In this document: positions 45,031 to 56,170 of the stretch, piece after piece
Position numbering within the stretch: position 1 is the first letter of the stretch
Layout: the number at the start of each line of letters is the position of its first letter
Source: Wolfiporia cocos
Lineage: Eukaryota; Basidiomycota; Agaricomycetes; Polyporales; Phaeolaceae
Direction: 5' to 3'
DNA: 64,000 bases
NCBI GenBank assembly: GCA_029448655.1
Contig: JACCLO010000001.1
Location: 1,488,001 to 1,552,000 of the forward strand
The notes under the pieces: generated by a model
What the model was told of the DNA's origin: nothing
What the model saw: only the letters and a program-made list of their open reading frames with translations
The model's database searches: none
Made by a program: the position numbers and the translations under genes

Positions 45031-46312
45031 TTACTTGACACGCCCAATTAGGCCGACCTGTCCTGAGGGCAGCTGTCCATATTCACTATAATTGACAGCT
45101 GGACGAGCATTGTGAATGATAACCCCGATATAGTGTTTCGATCTCTACACTCACAGTCCACCTTTCCATTCGCTGTGCGTTGTTCTGCCAATTTCAGGAT
45201 CTCTGGGCTGACTACAAAGTACTTCTCAGATGATTGCAACGATTGTCAAGAGGAATGATCTTGCATTGTAGCTTGATGTCCTTCAGTGAGATTCGCTGAG
45301 CGATATTCTGGAAGAAAGGTATCGAATATCTTGGCGTTGAGCCCTTTGGTGGCGAAAGCACTCTGTGGGATGTGGCGCGAGCCAGTCCATATGTGACTGT
45401 TTCAAGTGCTGATTTTGCAATATCAGCAGACTGAATGTGTTTGGACTGTTGACGTCTCACCTTTCCCAATATTGACCACAAAAGTGCCAGGAATCGGAGG
45501 TGCGTCTATCCATTCACCTGAAAGATTCTGCACTTGCAAACCAAGATGTGGCGAAGCTTGGAGCAGCTGAATGCCAGGTTAGCAGGATGTCCAGCAGCCA
45601 TTATCACCACTCACAAAGGTTAAGAATCCGCCGTCGAAGTGCGGACCAACTCCCTGATTCGACGACAAACTGTCCAGCGCAGGATATTTCACAACCTTCG
45701 CCCGGTGCTGTGTTGGACCGTCCTGCTCATAGAATCCCTTCATCACGTCTGGCGACAGGCTGAACGCCTCCGCGAGCAAGCCGATAAACTCATAGCTCAG
45801 CGCCTCGACCTGTGCGAGATAGCGTAGCATCGTATCCTTGAAACCGGGAAGCGCGTCCTCATCTGGCCACTGTCAATGTCGCAGCTGCATCACAACTGAC
45901 TTACACATATTGCGACAAATGGCGCAAATCATACCTGGGCGGGGCCCCAGAGCCGCAAGTACTCAGCTTCTCCAGGCTTCCAGCGGCTCTCATAGGGCGT
46001 TGCAAGATCAAATTGCTCCCTTTGATCGGTTTGCCCCTTTGTGATTTCTGCGCCGAGCTTGGTGTAACCGAAGAAACACTCCGAGTTCAACATGCTAATC
46101 TTGTCCTTGGCTTCTTGCGGCAGATCAAACAGTTTCGGAGCGTAGTCAATCACCGCGTCGACATCCTCCCGAGCGACTGGTGGGTTTGATAGGTAGAGAA
46201 ACCCTACGTTTATGAGAACATGACGGAGTTGGGATAGGAATTCTTGCTTGGTCTTTGAACCTTTCGTGAGGCTGTAGTCGAGTACTGGAATGCTAGAGAA
46301 GTTGGATGCCAT
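45031..46312 (-). CDS. 2-oxoglutarate/Fe(II)-dependent dioxygenase (isopenicillin N synthase-like)
   Basis: Exons in order: 46312-45935, 45869-45615, 45566-45461, 45408-45265, 45211-45155, 45098-45031, giving 335 residues. The N-terminal DIOX_N part starts IPVLDYSL and includes LINVGFLYLSNPPV. The double-stranded beta-helix holds the iron ligands H203 and D205 (GVGPHFDGGFLTF) and H261 (ATSHRVLSP), with R273-Y-S275 to bind 2-oxoglutarate. The end SVNYSEYGQLPSGQVGL with IGRVK matches fungal members closely. Such enzymes hydroxylate, desaturate or ring-close small molecules; the substrate is unknown and no biosynthetic cluster surrounds it. Intron 4 (45264-45212) uses GC at its donor (GCAAGA) and restores QFSPEILKLAEQR across the junction; all other introns are GT-AG. 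Confidence 0.92.
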
Positions 46313-46773
46313 GATGTTTGAGAGCAGGGATCGGGTATCGATATCGCGAATCGGTGCGAGTCATTCTTATAAGTGGGTCTTACGCATTGCTTCGTTCGAG
46401 GGCAGATGACGCGATACTGCACGGAGATCGGATCGGAGCGCATGACCTACGCACGTAGGCTTTGTCTGATCCTCTGACTCGGAAGTGTGGCACCGAGCGA
46501 GTAACGCTTTGGATGAGCAATCATGGCGAGACTAGCTAACTTGTCTAAGTTGAGCGAAAAAGCATACAGTAACACAGGCTGATTGAACCGGAACTACACT
46601 GTAAGGCAAGGATGTACAGATTGTTACATGTTGCAGGCGCTCCAAAAGCTCTTCCAGATTGCTTGCAAGTGACTTTGGGAGGTGTGCTTCCCTACAACCT
46701 CCTTGCCAGCATAGAAGTGTCTATGTGCCAACGTTAGGTCCCAAGTACGAATGTCTATTTGAAGGCCCGTCAC
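46313..46773. other. Intergenic between two minus-strand genes
   Basis: No coding frame of note is seen. The promoter of the dioxygenase gene should lie here. Confidence 0.5.
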
Positions 46774-47510
46774 TCACTTCTGTAATTTGAAACCGAGAAC
46801 ATCTCTGCGCCGTCTTTCCACCAACAGGAAACTGACTGTTACATGATGATGAATAATGCGGCATTATTACTCATTCGCTAGTATTATGAGCTCACCGATG
46901 AGTCTGTCGAGGGCTTCCATGATCTCGGGCTCTGGCTTAACTTCTAGATGTGCCCTCTGGGACATTCGCCAGAACCCAAAGTGTCGCTTGTACGGGATGA
47001 AGTTGACCAGCTCCTTGTTTTCGTCGTCCGCACGTACAAGCTGCGGGGAGAGGAGATGTCAACGACTGTTTCTTGCCTGTAAGATGTAACTTACCTTGAG
47101 GTGTCCGTTCTCGATCTTCCATTTGAACTCGACTCCCTGCTCGGAAGTGAAGCTGCCGCCTCTGAAGATGATACATTAGCGTTCGTCATGAACAATTCTC
47201 GCCCTTTTCCATACAGTTTTTCTCCATCTGACTTGACGAATTCGGATGCAGGGATCCACTCTCCTTTCTCTCCACCAAATCGCACTTTGGGCGCCTTGCT
47301 CTGAAGACCCTCAATCTCGGCGACCAGCGTCAATTCGCGAACTTCGAAGTCGTGTTGGATGATCATGATCTTCGTGAGATTGGAGTGCCAGTAGCGCGTC
47401 ACGGCCTCGAAGTAGTACTTATTGTCCTTGACAGCGAAGGTCGTGTTGCGTAGACTGTTTGTCGCCATGAACATCTTGTGAGGTGGCTTCGGCTTCGGCG
47501 GCGGTGGCAT
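46774..47510 (-). CDS. DUF6593-type protein, second copy
   Basis: Exons 47510-47215, 47161-47095, 47040-46896 and 46835-46774 give 189 residues, all GT-AG and in phase. The order of blocks is that of the DUF6593 family: an N-terminal beta-rich half starting after a proline/lysine leader (MPPPPKPKPPHKM, then TTFAVKDNKYYFEAVTRYW), a FKWKIENGHLKLV block, an N-F-I-P-Y block, LEVKPEPEIMEALDRLIVS and the final FLLVERRRRDVLGF. That ending, a short hydrophobic helix followed by ERRRR, is the best family mark. It shares only overall plan with the copy at 16714-17450, so they are not recent duplicates. Function is unknown. It lies head-to-tail with the dioxygenase gene. Confidence 0.82.
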
Positions 47511-50070
47511 GGTGTTCGGTCAAGGGTTCGATAACTAGCGTGCAACAGTACAAGGATTTCGAGGGAGAAGCAGACAGAGATGAGGCTACCCCGCAGCTGG
47601 ATTGTGCATATAAATCGGTGCCAAGTTTTTCCCGAGCACTATCGTGAGTGGCAATCGCGAGACGACACCCTATGATAGGTCGAGCGTATAGGACACAAAG
47701 TCTCCCACAGCTAACCTTGTGCACTACCCCACCTGCTCTAGACATGCGCTGGGTGAAACAGATTTGCGATCCGGCGGCCAAACATGGCTCGCGAGAGCAT
47801 ACCAGAGCGCGCTAGGTCGACTGCACAGAAGTCACATAGCCAGAAGCCACAGAGTGCTCCAATCTTTGTGAGAACGTCGTCGGTGAAACGGCACTGGTAG
47901 ATGTGCATTAACAAACCGGTGGCAGGGGTAGAGCACCACGGCAGTGGCAAAAATCATTCCCTGTGAGAGCATACAGCGAATCGTGAGAAGCATCGGGGGC
48001 GGATGTGCGCTGCATTCGCATGGCATGTGTCCATACGTCCTGACCCGACAGACCCGCACAAAGGACCAGACTGCTCGTATCAGACTTATAAGAACCGCTT
48101 GCTGCAAGGCGAAACAGTATAGCTTGAGATTGACGCGCCACATCTCGGAGCAGAACATAAAGGCGCTCCTTGCAGTAGATCACTAATGTTATGTAAGCTG
48201 TGCTCTGTGCCTCTGCCGGACGCTACGGATGTTCCTGGTGCCATCCCGACATTCCATGGGAATGAACGGATGGACCAGCGTCTCCTTTCACCTATGCATC
48301 AGTATACGATCTCCACAGCCCCGCAAGGGTCAACTCACGAATCATTAATCAACACTCACCCCTCATCTAACTAAGTAGTAGCTCCATACTGGTACTGACT
48401 CTACTGAGCGCTGAGCATTGGCTCAATTCTGAATGCAATCCTCGTCCGCAACTTATCAGATTAAACCAGCGATAGTGAAATCGAGGGTTTATAGAGTGGG
48501 AGCGTCAGTAAATTGAAGCCACAACCGGTTTGGGAGCGTGACAGTCACGAGCTGTGCCACACTGGTCCGACGCCGACTTAATGTCACAGGCCACGCAATG
48601 TGTTTGCCTCGTTCGACTGGACTGCTGTGAGATCTCTGCAACACCTGTCGCTTCTACTGGATGCTTGTACTTTGCTAATACTGAACAAGTTTCTGTACTT
48701 TACACATCGACTCGGCGGAAAATGTTCAAGTCAAATCCTGAAGTTTGGACGCTACATCCATGCCGCCCTCACAATTCATCACATCAACAGGGGCACGAGA
48801 AGGCTCGCTATGGGCGCACTGTGCACTGAGTTAGCTGCGCCAAGCTGGGCCGATCTCTGGGTAATGGGTCAAGTGGCGGATGTTCTTCGATGTCTCGTAA
48901 TCGATCAAGCAGAGCCACAATGTAGCTTGCCCTTTCAGCAGGTATTATTCAATGTGGGACTTACATCGAATTTCGTGGCGCTGCTCTGATATCGCTCACT
49001 GCGGGCTGTTACGAATCTGACCCTCCCCGTCATTGAAAACCAAGCAACCGGTATTTGGCAGAAAATGCGCCGACTCGTTCACTGAGCACCGTTTTATGAG
49101 TTTAGATAACTAAACAGGTCATCTTCACGCCAGTACAGCAAACTACCTACAGTTGTGATGCCGATCTGTCTCGCCCAGTGAATCCTGGAGGACACGACCA
49201 ACTCTATCTATCCTGTGAGTGATCTCTCCTACCCAACTTTCAGTCTTTTGTAAGTGCAACATCGAATCTTTGCGCTAGGCCAGATGCTATCCTGCGTTTT
49301 GACAGGTACGGATACGCTGTTATCTACTGACCGCCAATCCGCTGACACTGCAATCCTTCCTGAACAGGTGCCTGTGGATCATGACTACAAACCTCGAATT
49401 GGATGGCGTTTGCTATCGTTATCGTCGGATGCGGTGTCGCAAAGTCGCACTCATGCTGTTCATATGCCTTCTTCACACGGCATTAAGTAAGGCGCCTCGT
49501 TTTCCTGCCTTGTCGGTGGCCGCCATCCACACTGTCCTACACTGCCGCTCAACAACATCTTTGCAAATCTGCCAGTACGTATCGCCTTGATGAGCCTCGT
49601 GCTGACGTGGGTTCTCTGTCCAAGCCCATTCACAGCCTCAGTCCGCAGTGCGGCGTCTCGTTCAGTCTCTATGAACGACGTCTGCTGACCCGAATACCCC
49701 CGACGCGTGGTGACATGGTTGACCTCACAATTGACTGGCTGGCCCTGCGAAGCACGAACGAGGATGGCTATGACGGAGATGGGCATGGCCGTAACGTCTA
49801 TCCAGTTTAGTTGGGCATGTCCTTACGACCTCCTGTGTGTAGGTAGTGCGACTTGTAATTCCATCTGAGTTGGAACTCTATGCGGGGCAGGCTTGCCAGT
49901 ATTTGAGACGCACGGGCCTCCCCATATGCCGCACGGGAGGCGCCGGAAATTGCCGAACGGGGGTTCGTCTCTTTCCTGTTGATCACCTTCAGTCAGGTCG
50001 GCCGTACGCACTCTGCTCTGCTTTCTGCTCCCTCTTTCCTCTCGATTCTCATCCTCTGCACACGTGGACA
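47511..50070. other. Intergenic, 2.5 kb without a supported gene
   Basis: Minus-strand frames at 47832-48183 include hydrophobic stretches and possible splice sites, and a 129-codon plus-strand frame lies at 48600-48989. None matches a family I know and they cannot be joined convincingly. They may be fragments of a decayed membrane-protein gene. The CT-rich bases before 50071 fit a promoter. Confidence 0.4.
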
Positions 50071-51885
50071 ATGAGCAAGAAGGGCGGCAAGACTCAAGCG
50101 AAGGAGCAATCCTACGACGTGCGCGACGTCGTACTCGCCAAAGTGCGAGGCTACCCTCCATGGCCAGGCATGGTATGTGTCTTGTGAACCGAACACTGTC
50201 TAAGACCGTACTGAAAAATTCGATCTCGCTCTGTGCTACTGCTCGTATCGTGTCTGACGCGTAGATCGTCGACCCGGACTCTGTCCCTGAGAATGTCCAG
50301 AACGAACGGCCCAATGCGAAGACGAAGAAGGGCAACTGGTACTGCGTCAGATTCTTCCCTGCTGGCGACTAGTACGTATATCATCCTGCCGTGCTTCGTC
50401 GTCACCTCCAGTAGCTCACGAAATCGTTATCAGCGCATGGATGGTGCCTAAGGACATCTCGAAGCTGCAACAGCATGAGATCGAGGCTTATATCAACGAG
50501 CCATACAAGCGATCTGGTGACCTGCTTGCTGGCTACCGTATCGCTTTGAATCCCGCAAAATGGGAGGAAGAGCGCGAGGCTCAGCGCGTGGAAGCAGCCG
50601 AGGAGGAGGCCAACGCGGAGATCGATCAACTCGACAGCGATGGCGAAGATGAAGCTGATGATGGCGAAGAGAAGAAATCCAAGTCGAAAAAGAGGAAGCG
50701 TGACGCTGATGCGGCACCCGCTAAGTCAAAAGCGAAGGCCAAACCCAAGAAGGGGTCGGCAGAGCCTGCCAACAAGAAGCGAGCGGGCAGTGCAAAGGCC
50801 GGTAAGAAGAATGGCGCCAAGTCGAAGGCGATGGTTGAGTCTGAAGACGATGGAGGCGTCGAGGCTGAAGATGAAGACGCAGGACCTAGCAAGCAGACGT
50901 CACCACCACCTGTGAAGAAGACCAAGCGTGAAAAAGAGGGCGAGGACGATGCTGAGGGTGAGTTGAACCGTTATCTGATCCGCTATCAATTTTGACACCC
51001 GCTCCCGCCACTTCTATCGCACTGCGCTCCTTGTAGCTGCTCTCGCCGGCGATCCTGAGGCGCAGAAGGTTAGAGATTGGAGACACAAGCTGCAGAAAGC
51101 ATTTTTGAACAACAAGGCCCTCCCCAAAGATGAGGTGAGCGGTGACTGCTCCATTTTCACGCGCGATATCTCATTCTGACCCCCGTCACAGGACATGCCC
51201 GCCCTAGACCAGCTCTTTACGACTGTGGAGACCTACGAGAACATGAGCATTTCGTATCTCTCTGTGAGTCTTCAAGATCCCGTTCACTACCCCGTTGTTG
51301 CTTTGCTGGCACTCCACGGCCACGATGCTGGACACCGCGGGAACGTTCCACATCACGCAACAACGTTACTCCTCCATATGGCAATATCACTGACGTCCCC
51401 CGCCCTGGGCCCTTTCGCAGTTCTCGAAGATTGGCAAGGTCATGCGTCACATCCACGCCCTCCCAGCCGAGAAAGTTCCCCGCGACGCTGAATTCAAGTT
51501 CAGGGAGCGTGCAAGGACCCTCGTCGACAAGTGGCACGACATTCTCAATGCCAACAAGCCAAATGGCACGGCCGCTGAAGGCGCCAAGGCTACATCCAAC
51601 GGCACGAGTCCGTCTACGAAAGCTGCCGATGCGGCAGATGCCGGCGCGACGACAAACGGCAAGCTTGAGAGCCCCGAGCCCCCCAAGGCGGAAGCCAGCA
51701 ACGACGCCATGGATGTGGACACTGATGCCAAAGCTGAGGAACCGGCGAAGGTAGAGGCACTGGCGGCGGTGGAGACTGGAGAAGCGGAGGCTGAAGGAGA
51801 ACCCGAGACGAACGAGGATGCCCCGGTTGACCCAGCTGCAGACGAGTCGGCCCTTGCGGATGTCACCATGTCAGAAGCTGTGTAA
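50071..51885 (+). CDS. PWWP-domain chromatin protein with C-terminal helical (LW-like) domain
   Basis: Exons 50071-50172, 50265-50371, 50434-50957, 51037-51134, 51192-51263 and 51421-51885 give 455 residues, all GT-AG and in phase. The PWWP domain is residues about 15-90: VVLAKVRGYPPWPGM, IVDPDSVPENV, NWYCVRFFPAGDYAWM and LQQHEIEAYI; the PWWP motif here is PPWP. Such domains read methylated H3K36 or H4K20 on nucleosomal DNA. A long acidic/lysine linker follows (KKSKSKKRKRDAD). A helical region then reads AALAGDPEAQKVRDWRHKLQ, MPALDQLFTTVETYENM and FSKIGKVMRHIHALP, which resembles the TFIIS-N/LEDGF integrase-binding fold. The tail is acidic and disordered. Nuclear location is likely; it may recruit remodellers, as Ioc4 does in yeast. 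Confidence 0.9.
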
Positions 51886-52409
51886 GGCGCGTACGACCTG
51901 GTGCAACGCCGTCCGCTTGGAGCTGAGTGAAAAGGGCATTCAATCAATCATTCCATCGGATCGTCATAATGTACGGCTGTGTTATCTCGTGCCGTCGTCC
52001 TTCGCTCCTGCCGCTTGTTGAGGTTTTCAGCCTTCAAGTTCGGACCCACTGAATGAGAGTTCCTAACGATTGATTTGCCTTCAATTGTAATCTTTCTCGG
52101 TGCTCACACTATCCTGTGAGCGTGCCGGTGTATTTTTCCCCCTCATGCTGCTGCCGTATTTTCAGATCGGAATTCACACTTCATTGCGTTGTCAATTCGT
52201 TCAGCAATCACTCATCATATGCTGATCTCACCCGCCGAATGAGAATTATGGTAGCTGTATATAATTCATGACTTCCCTGAGGACAGAGTGGTTCAAATCT
52301 GTAGCGCGAACTTCCAACCATAACTTAGAATCAACGGGCCGCAGTAGACGCCAGAGATGTCACGGGTAGACCATCAGAACGGTCACAGAGGACATACGGG
52401 CACCTAGCG
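51886..52409. other. Intergenic between convergent genes
   Basis: These are AT-richer 3' flanks. I see no gene and no repeat. Confidence 0.5.
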
Positions 52410-53992
52410 TCAGGCTTTGGACGAACTGACTGCGTCCGCCCATGGGGATGCCTCTCCCGCAAGAAGCTCCATGGGCAGTCTTCGCATCAATGGATAGACA
52501 TACTCTCCTATCTCCGGAGAACGAAGGGAAGGCGATGGCGGGGGCGAAGGCGATGGCTGAGCGGACTCGGCCGGCGATTCTTTGTCCTGCAATGCAGCCT
52601 GACTGCTGTCTGATGTGACATGCTCCTGCAGGTCCTCGTTAGGCATCGGCGAGGCCGAGAGCTCGTCTGCGTCAGGATCGAGGATAGCAAGTGGCGGTGG
52701 TCTATGCGCTTGTGAGGCGACGACGGTGTTCGCGGACGACAGCCCATCATCTCCGGAGGAAGGCGACAGTGGCTGCGATGAGGGGCTAAGCGGCCGCGAC
52801 GGAGGTGGGGACTTGATGGCGCGTGCAGAGGACTCCGAGAGTGTATACGCGTGCCCTGATACTACGCCCTCCTCTATTGAGGATAATTCGTTCCCAGCTG
52901 CCCTGCTCTGACGCTCCAAGAGCCGTAGTGCATTTCTCAAAGCCTCGCGTTCAGCCTGCAGCTCCTTAAGCTCATCTTCGGTCTCCGCGAGTTTCCTGCG
53001 CTCTGTCGAGACCATTTTGTTGGCCTATGTAATCATGGGTGAGCACAATGACGAGCAGGGCAGCTGGTACCGTACCTCCTCGAACAGAGCTTGCGAGAGA
53101 GACTCAAGTTCAGCCTCCAGGGCATCCTTTTGAGCGGTAACTGATTTCTTTGCATCGCGCTCCTTCTTGAGCTCGGCGGTCAGTTCTTCTATCTCCTTTC
53201 CCCAATCCCGGGCAGGCACGAGCGAAGGCAGAGAAGCCGATGTCAAATGTGATGCAAGTACCTGTCCGTTCACCATGGGTGACTTCGTGCCACTTACGCT
53301 GGTACTAGCAAGGCGTGGAGAGGGGGCAGGGAATTGCTTGTTGACAGCACTGCTGCTGCCGATGCGGAACTTGAAGAATCGGCCCTCGGACGAGGGCGCA
53401 GGGGCAGGCGACGGCACCGCTGTTGTGCTCGGTGGTGGAGACGAAGGGAGGGGCGGCATGGGGGACGGCTGAGGTACGGGCGAGTTCAGTGCGGCCGCGC
53501 TCGAGGCGGCGCTGTCCGAGCTCCGGCGGCGATCTTCCTCTGCTTCACGCTCCTTCCGCTCGCGCTCGCTCCATCGGCGCCAGCCGATGTCCTTGTGTAC
53601 GCCGCCGTCGCGCCTGAGCGCGTCCTCGAGCATCTCGTTGTTTGCGAGCGCGAGCTGGAGGTTCGACTTGGCGAGCGTGAGCTCCGTCTGCAGGTCCGTC
53701 TGCGCCTTGAACGCCTCCTTTAGCATTGACGTCTGCGGCAAGACCGCACGAGTGATGCGTGCGGGTGAGGACAGCTGCAATCGGGCAGATCTGAGAGACG
53801 GCGTACGAGCTCCTCCACCCTGCTCATCATCCGACTGAGCGCCAGCCTCAAGTCCTCCTCCTGCCCCTGTGTATGTACCCGCTTTATATCGCGAAGTTCC
53901 TCGTCAACATCAGAGAAGTATGGGCCCTTAAAGGAGTGAAGGCTATCGACACGGCGTGGCAGACCGCGATCGGTAGACAGACGCGGCGGCAT
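52410..53992 (-). CDS. SEC2: Sec2/Rabin8-type Rab guanine-nucleotide exchange factor
   Basis: Three exons (53992-53807, 53732-53076, 53024-52410) give 485 residues; junctions are GT-AG in phase. After an N-terminal helix (DVDEELRDIKRVHTQGQEED) comes a coiled coil (LQTELTLAKSNLQLALANNE). A proline/serine linker follows, then a second coiled coil, EIEELTAELKKERDAKKSV with LEAELESLSQALFEEANKMV. The ALFEEANKMV core is the Rab-binding exchange motif of Sec2p and Rabin8, and here it is split by the second intron. The protein should activate the secretory Rab Sec4 on post-Golgi vesicles. The linker of about 130 residues inserted before the GEF helix is long, and the C-terminal third is Ser/Pro-rich and probably disordered. 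The end at TGA 52412-52410 gives a shorter protein than yeast Sec2. Confidence 0.85.
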
Positions 53993-54421
53993 AGCAAAGT
54001 AGAGTTACTCTGCAGCGTAATAGATGGGTGCTTGAGTGAAAGCGTAGGGACGACGCGTAGAGGTAACTATTAGATCTGAATTGATGCGAACGATGGCTAT
54101 TACTGGATTGCAAGACTCACCGGGAGCCTCTTATTGCTGGCGAATCAGAGCAGGTTGGCGGGGAATAAGACGGTCAACGCCTCGCAATATGACAAGAGAG
54201 TAATCCAGAAGAGTGTAAACGAGAATCAAAACAACGTCGCCGTCCGCATGTGTGCTATTGCAGAACAACAGAATGGCGTAGCTGTGACTGGCAACCCTAT
54301 CCTGAGTGCACGTCACTAGACGCTCGTGCGGTGCATCCGTGCCGTAAAGTCAGAAGTGGGCGTTTCATCAGGATCCAGACCTCGAAAATCTCGATGCGCG
54401 AGCAAGGTATGTTTATATAAA
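53993..54421. other. Promoter-side flank of SEC2 up to the Helitron
   Basis: No gene is seen. The flank ends TTTATATAAA just before the Helitron terminus. Confidence 0.5.
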
Positions 54422-54434
54422 CTAGGTTAATTAC

Positions 54435-54451
54435 CCGTGGCTTCGCCACGG
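54435..54451. repeat. Helitron 3' hairpin, short element
   Basis: A seven-base perfect stem CCGTGGC/GCCACGG with loop TTC, identical in the neighbour at 55620-55636. Confidence 0.88.
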
Positions 54452-54719
54452 TCACACCGCTTTTTCCACTTCAATATATTATTCCAATCCATGTGTCCCT
54501 ATTTCAGATAATCAGGGGTTTTTTTAAGTTACCTGTGGATCCCCCATGAATTTCCTGTGCATTACCCATGGGTTCCCCAATTTGCCTCTTTTGTCTCTGC
54601 CTGCTCAGCCACTTCTGACACCTCACTGATCCTCGGTCTCATCGTTGCTTCCCTTGTAATACTGTGTAATGTGGTGTCAAATGTTCTTCATTTTTTGCAA
54701 TCTTTTGGCAGGCATCTAC

Positions 54720-55345
54720 AGCACAGGCCATTTATGTTACAAAAATCCCCGTGGCATGAGGCATAAATCCCCATGGCACAGGGCACAGATCCCTGTGGTG
54801 TGGGGCACAAATCCCTGTGGTGTGGGGTATTTACATTACAAAATCCCCGTGGCACAGGACACAAATCCCCGTGGCACAGGACACAAATCCCTGTGGCACA
54901 GGGCACAAATCCCTGTGGCATGGGGCACAAACCCCCATGGCATGGGCCAAAAATCCCTGTGGTGTAGGGCACGAATCCCTGTGGCACGGGGTACAAATTC
55001 CCGTGGTGTGGGGTATTTACATTACAAAATCCCCATGCCACAGGACACAAATCCCCGTGGCACAGGGTGCAAATCTCCATGGCACAGAGCACAAATCCCT
55101 GTGGCACGGGGCACAAATCCCCATGGCATTGGGGTGCAAATACCTGTGGCATGGGGTACAAATCCCCGTGGTGTGGGGTATTTACATTACAAAATCCCCA
55201 TGCCACAGGACACAAATCCCTGTGGCATGGGCCACAAACCCCCATGGAATGGGCCACGAATCCCCATGGTGTGGGGCACGAATCCCCGTGGTGTGGAGCA
55301 CAAATCCCCGTGGCATGGGGCACGAATCCCCGTGGTGCCGAGCAG
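54720..55345. repeat. 22-base tandem array inside the short Helitron
   Basis: There are roughly 28 imperfect units of about 22 bases with the core ACAAATCCCYGTGGCAYRGG. A higher-order element containing TATTTACATTACAAAATCCC recurs near 54825, 55013 and 55178. Because three units equal 66 bases, both strands stay open for over 230 codons; these frames are artefacts. Confidence 0.85.
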
Positions 55346-55606
55346 AAACAGCGCGCGCGCGTTGCAGGCGCCGGGCGTGGGAATCCACCGGCCAACTCCG
55401 CGGATGGCAGCAGGCGCCCTATCTAATGGGAGCAGGATTTGACGACGCGCATGGACGCCACGCGGCAAACGTGGCGTCCATGTGCGCAAAACGTGCGCTG
55501 AACGTGCGCAAAACGCGAGCGACACGCGAGCGACACGCTAGCTGCACGCTAGCTGCACGCTAGCTGCACGCGAGCGCCTACGGCGCGAGCTCCCATTACT
55601 TTTAGA
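55346..55606. repeat. Helitron 5'-terminal block, short element
   Basis: About 260 bases, closely matching 62430-62649. It contains a 13-base perfect hairpin, CATGGACGCCACG (55450-55462) with its complement at 55470-55482 and loop CGGCAAA, plus short GCTAGCTGCAC repeats and GCGCCTACGGCGC near the terminus. Confidence 0.85.
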
Positions 55607-55619
55607 CTAGGTTAATTAC

Positions 55620-55636
55620 CCGTGGCTTCGCCACGG
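55620..55636. repeat. Helitron 3' hairpin, autonomous element
   Basis: CCGTGGC-TTC-GCCACGG, identical in sequence and distance from CTAG to the hairpin of the short element. Confidence 0.88.
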
Positions 55637-56170
55637 CACACAGTTTCAGTACTTAGTCTCTTAGATATCATGATATCTCAATCCATGTCCTTATATGAGA
55701 TCAATTCCAGAAGCTCATTCAAGTCCTCTTAAGCCTGCCCTAAAGTCAAGGGAACCACATTTCAAGTTCTCTCAAGCCTGCCCTAAAGTCACACCATTCA
55801 CGCACAAAGTAGGGCATTTTTGATAACATTCATAGCAAACACCAATCAATTACAAACACATCATCTACACTAATTTTTCACAGTTCTTGAGGAATCCTAA
55901 GTCAAACACATAAGCATATAACAAACAGAATAAATGAAGAGCATACCGGACAGAGACATTCTTAGTCCAACCATACTTTCTTGTCAACCCAATCCCAAGT
56001 CCTATCATCTCAAGTCAGCTATGTGTACACCTATGAGATCAAACACATACCATTTTTGCTGAACTCAATAGCCATGGCCTCATTTGACCACAGATCTTCC
56101 TTCTCCACAGCACACAAATCCTGTATTCAAGAGTCAGCAATGGATTGGATGTGGTAGATCATGCATACCA

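Larger units (their letters stand above)
54422..55606 (-). mobile_element. Non-autonomous Helitron, 1185 bases
   Basis: On the minus strand it begins TCTAAAAGTAATGGGAGC at 55606 and ends CTAG at 54422, followed by T. Nine bases inside the 3' end is a hairpin CCGTGGC-TTC-GCCACGG (54435-54451 on the plus strand). TC at the start, CTRR at the end, a subterminal hairpin and an A/T insertion site are the Helitron signature. Both its ends match those of the autonomous element beside it (55607-62649), which would supply the transposase. The interior is a 22-base repeat array and codes for nothing. Confidence 0.88.

Noticed and set aside
47832..48183. Membrane-protein gene on the minus strand
   Set aside because: Hydrophobic stretches exist, but motifs and joins are not convincing enough to name a family.
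54669..55563. Long overlapping frames of 230-260 codons on both strands
   Set aside because: They run through the 22-base tandem array of the short Helitron. Repeat period times three keeps every frame open; no real protein.
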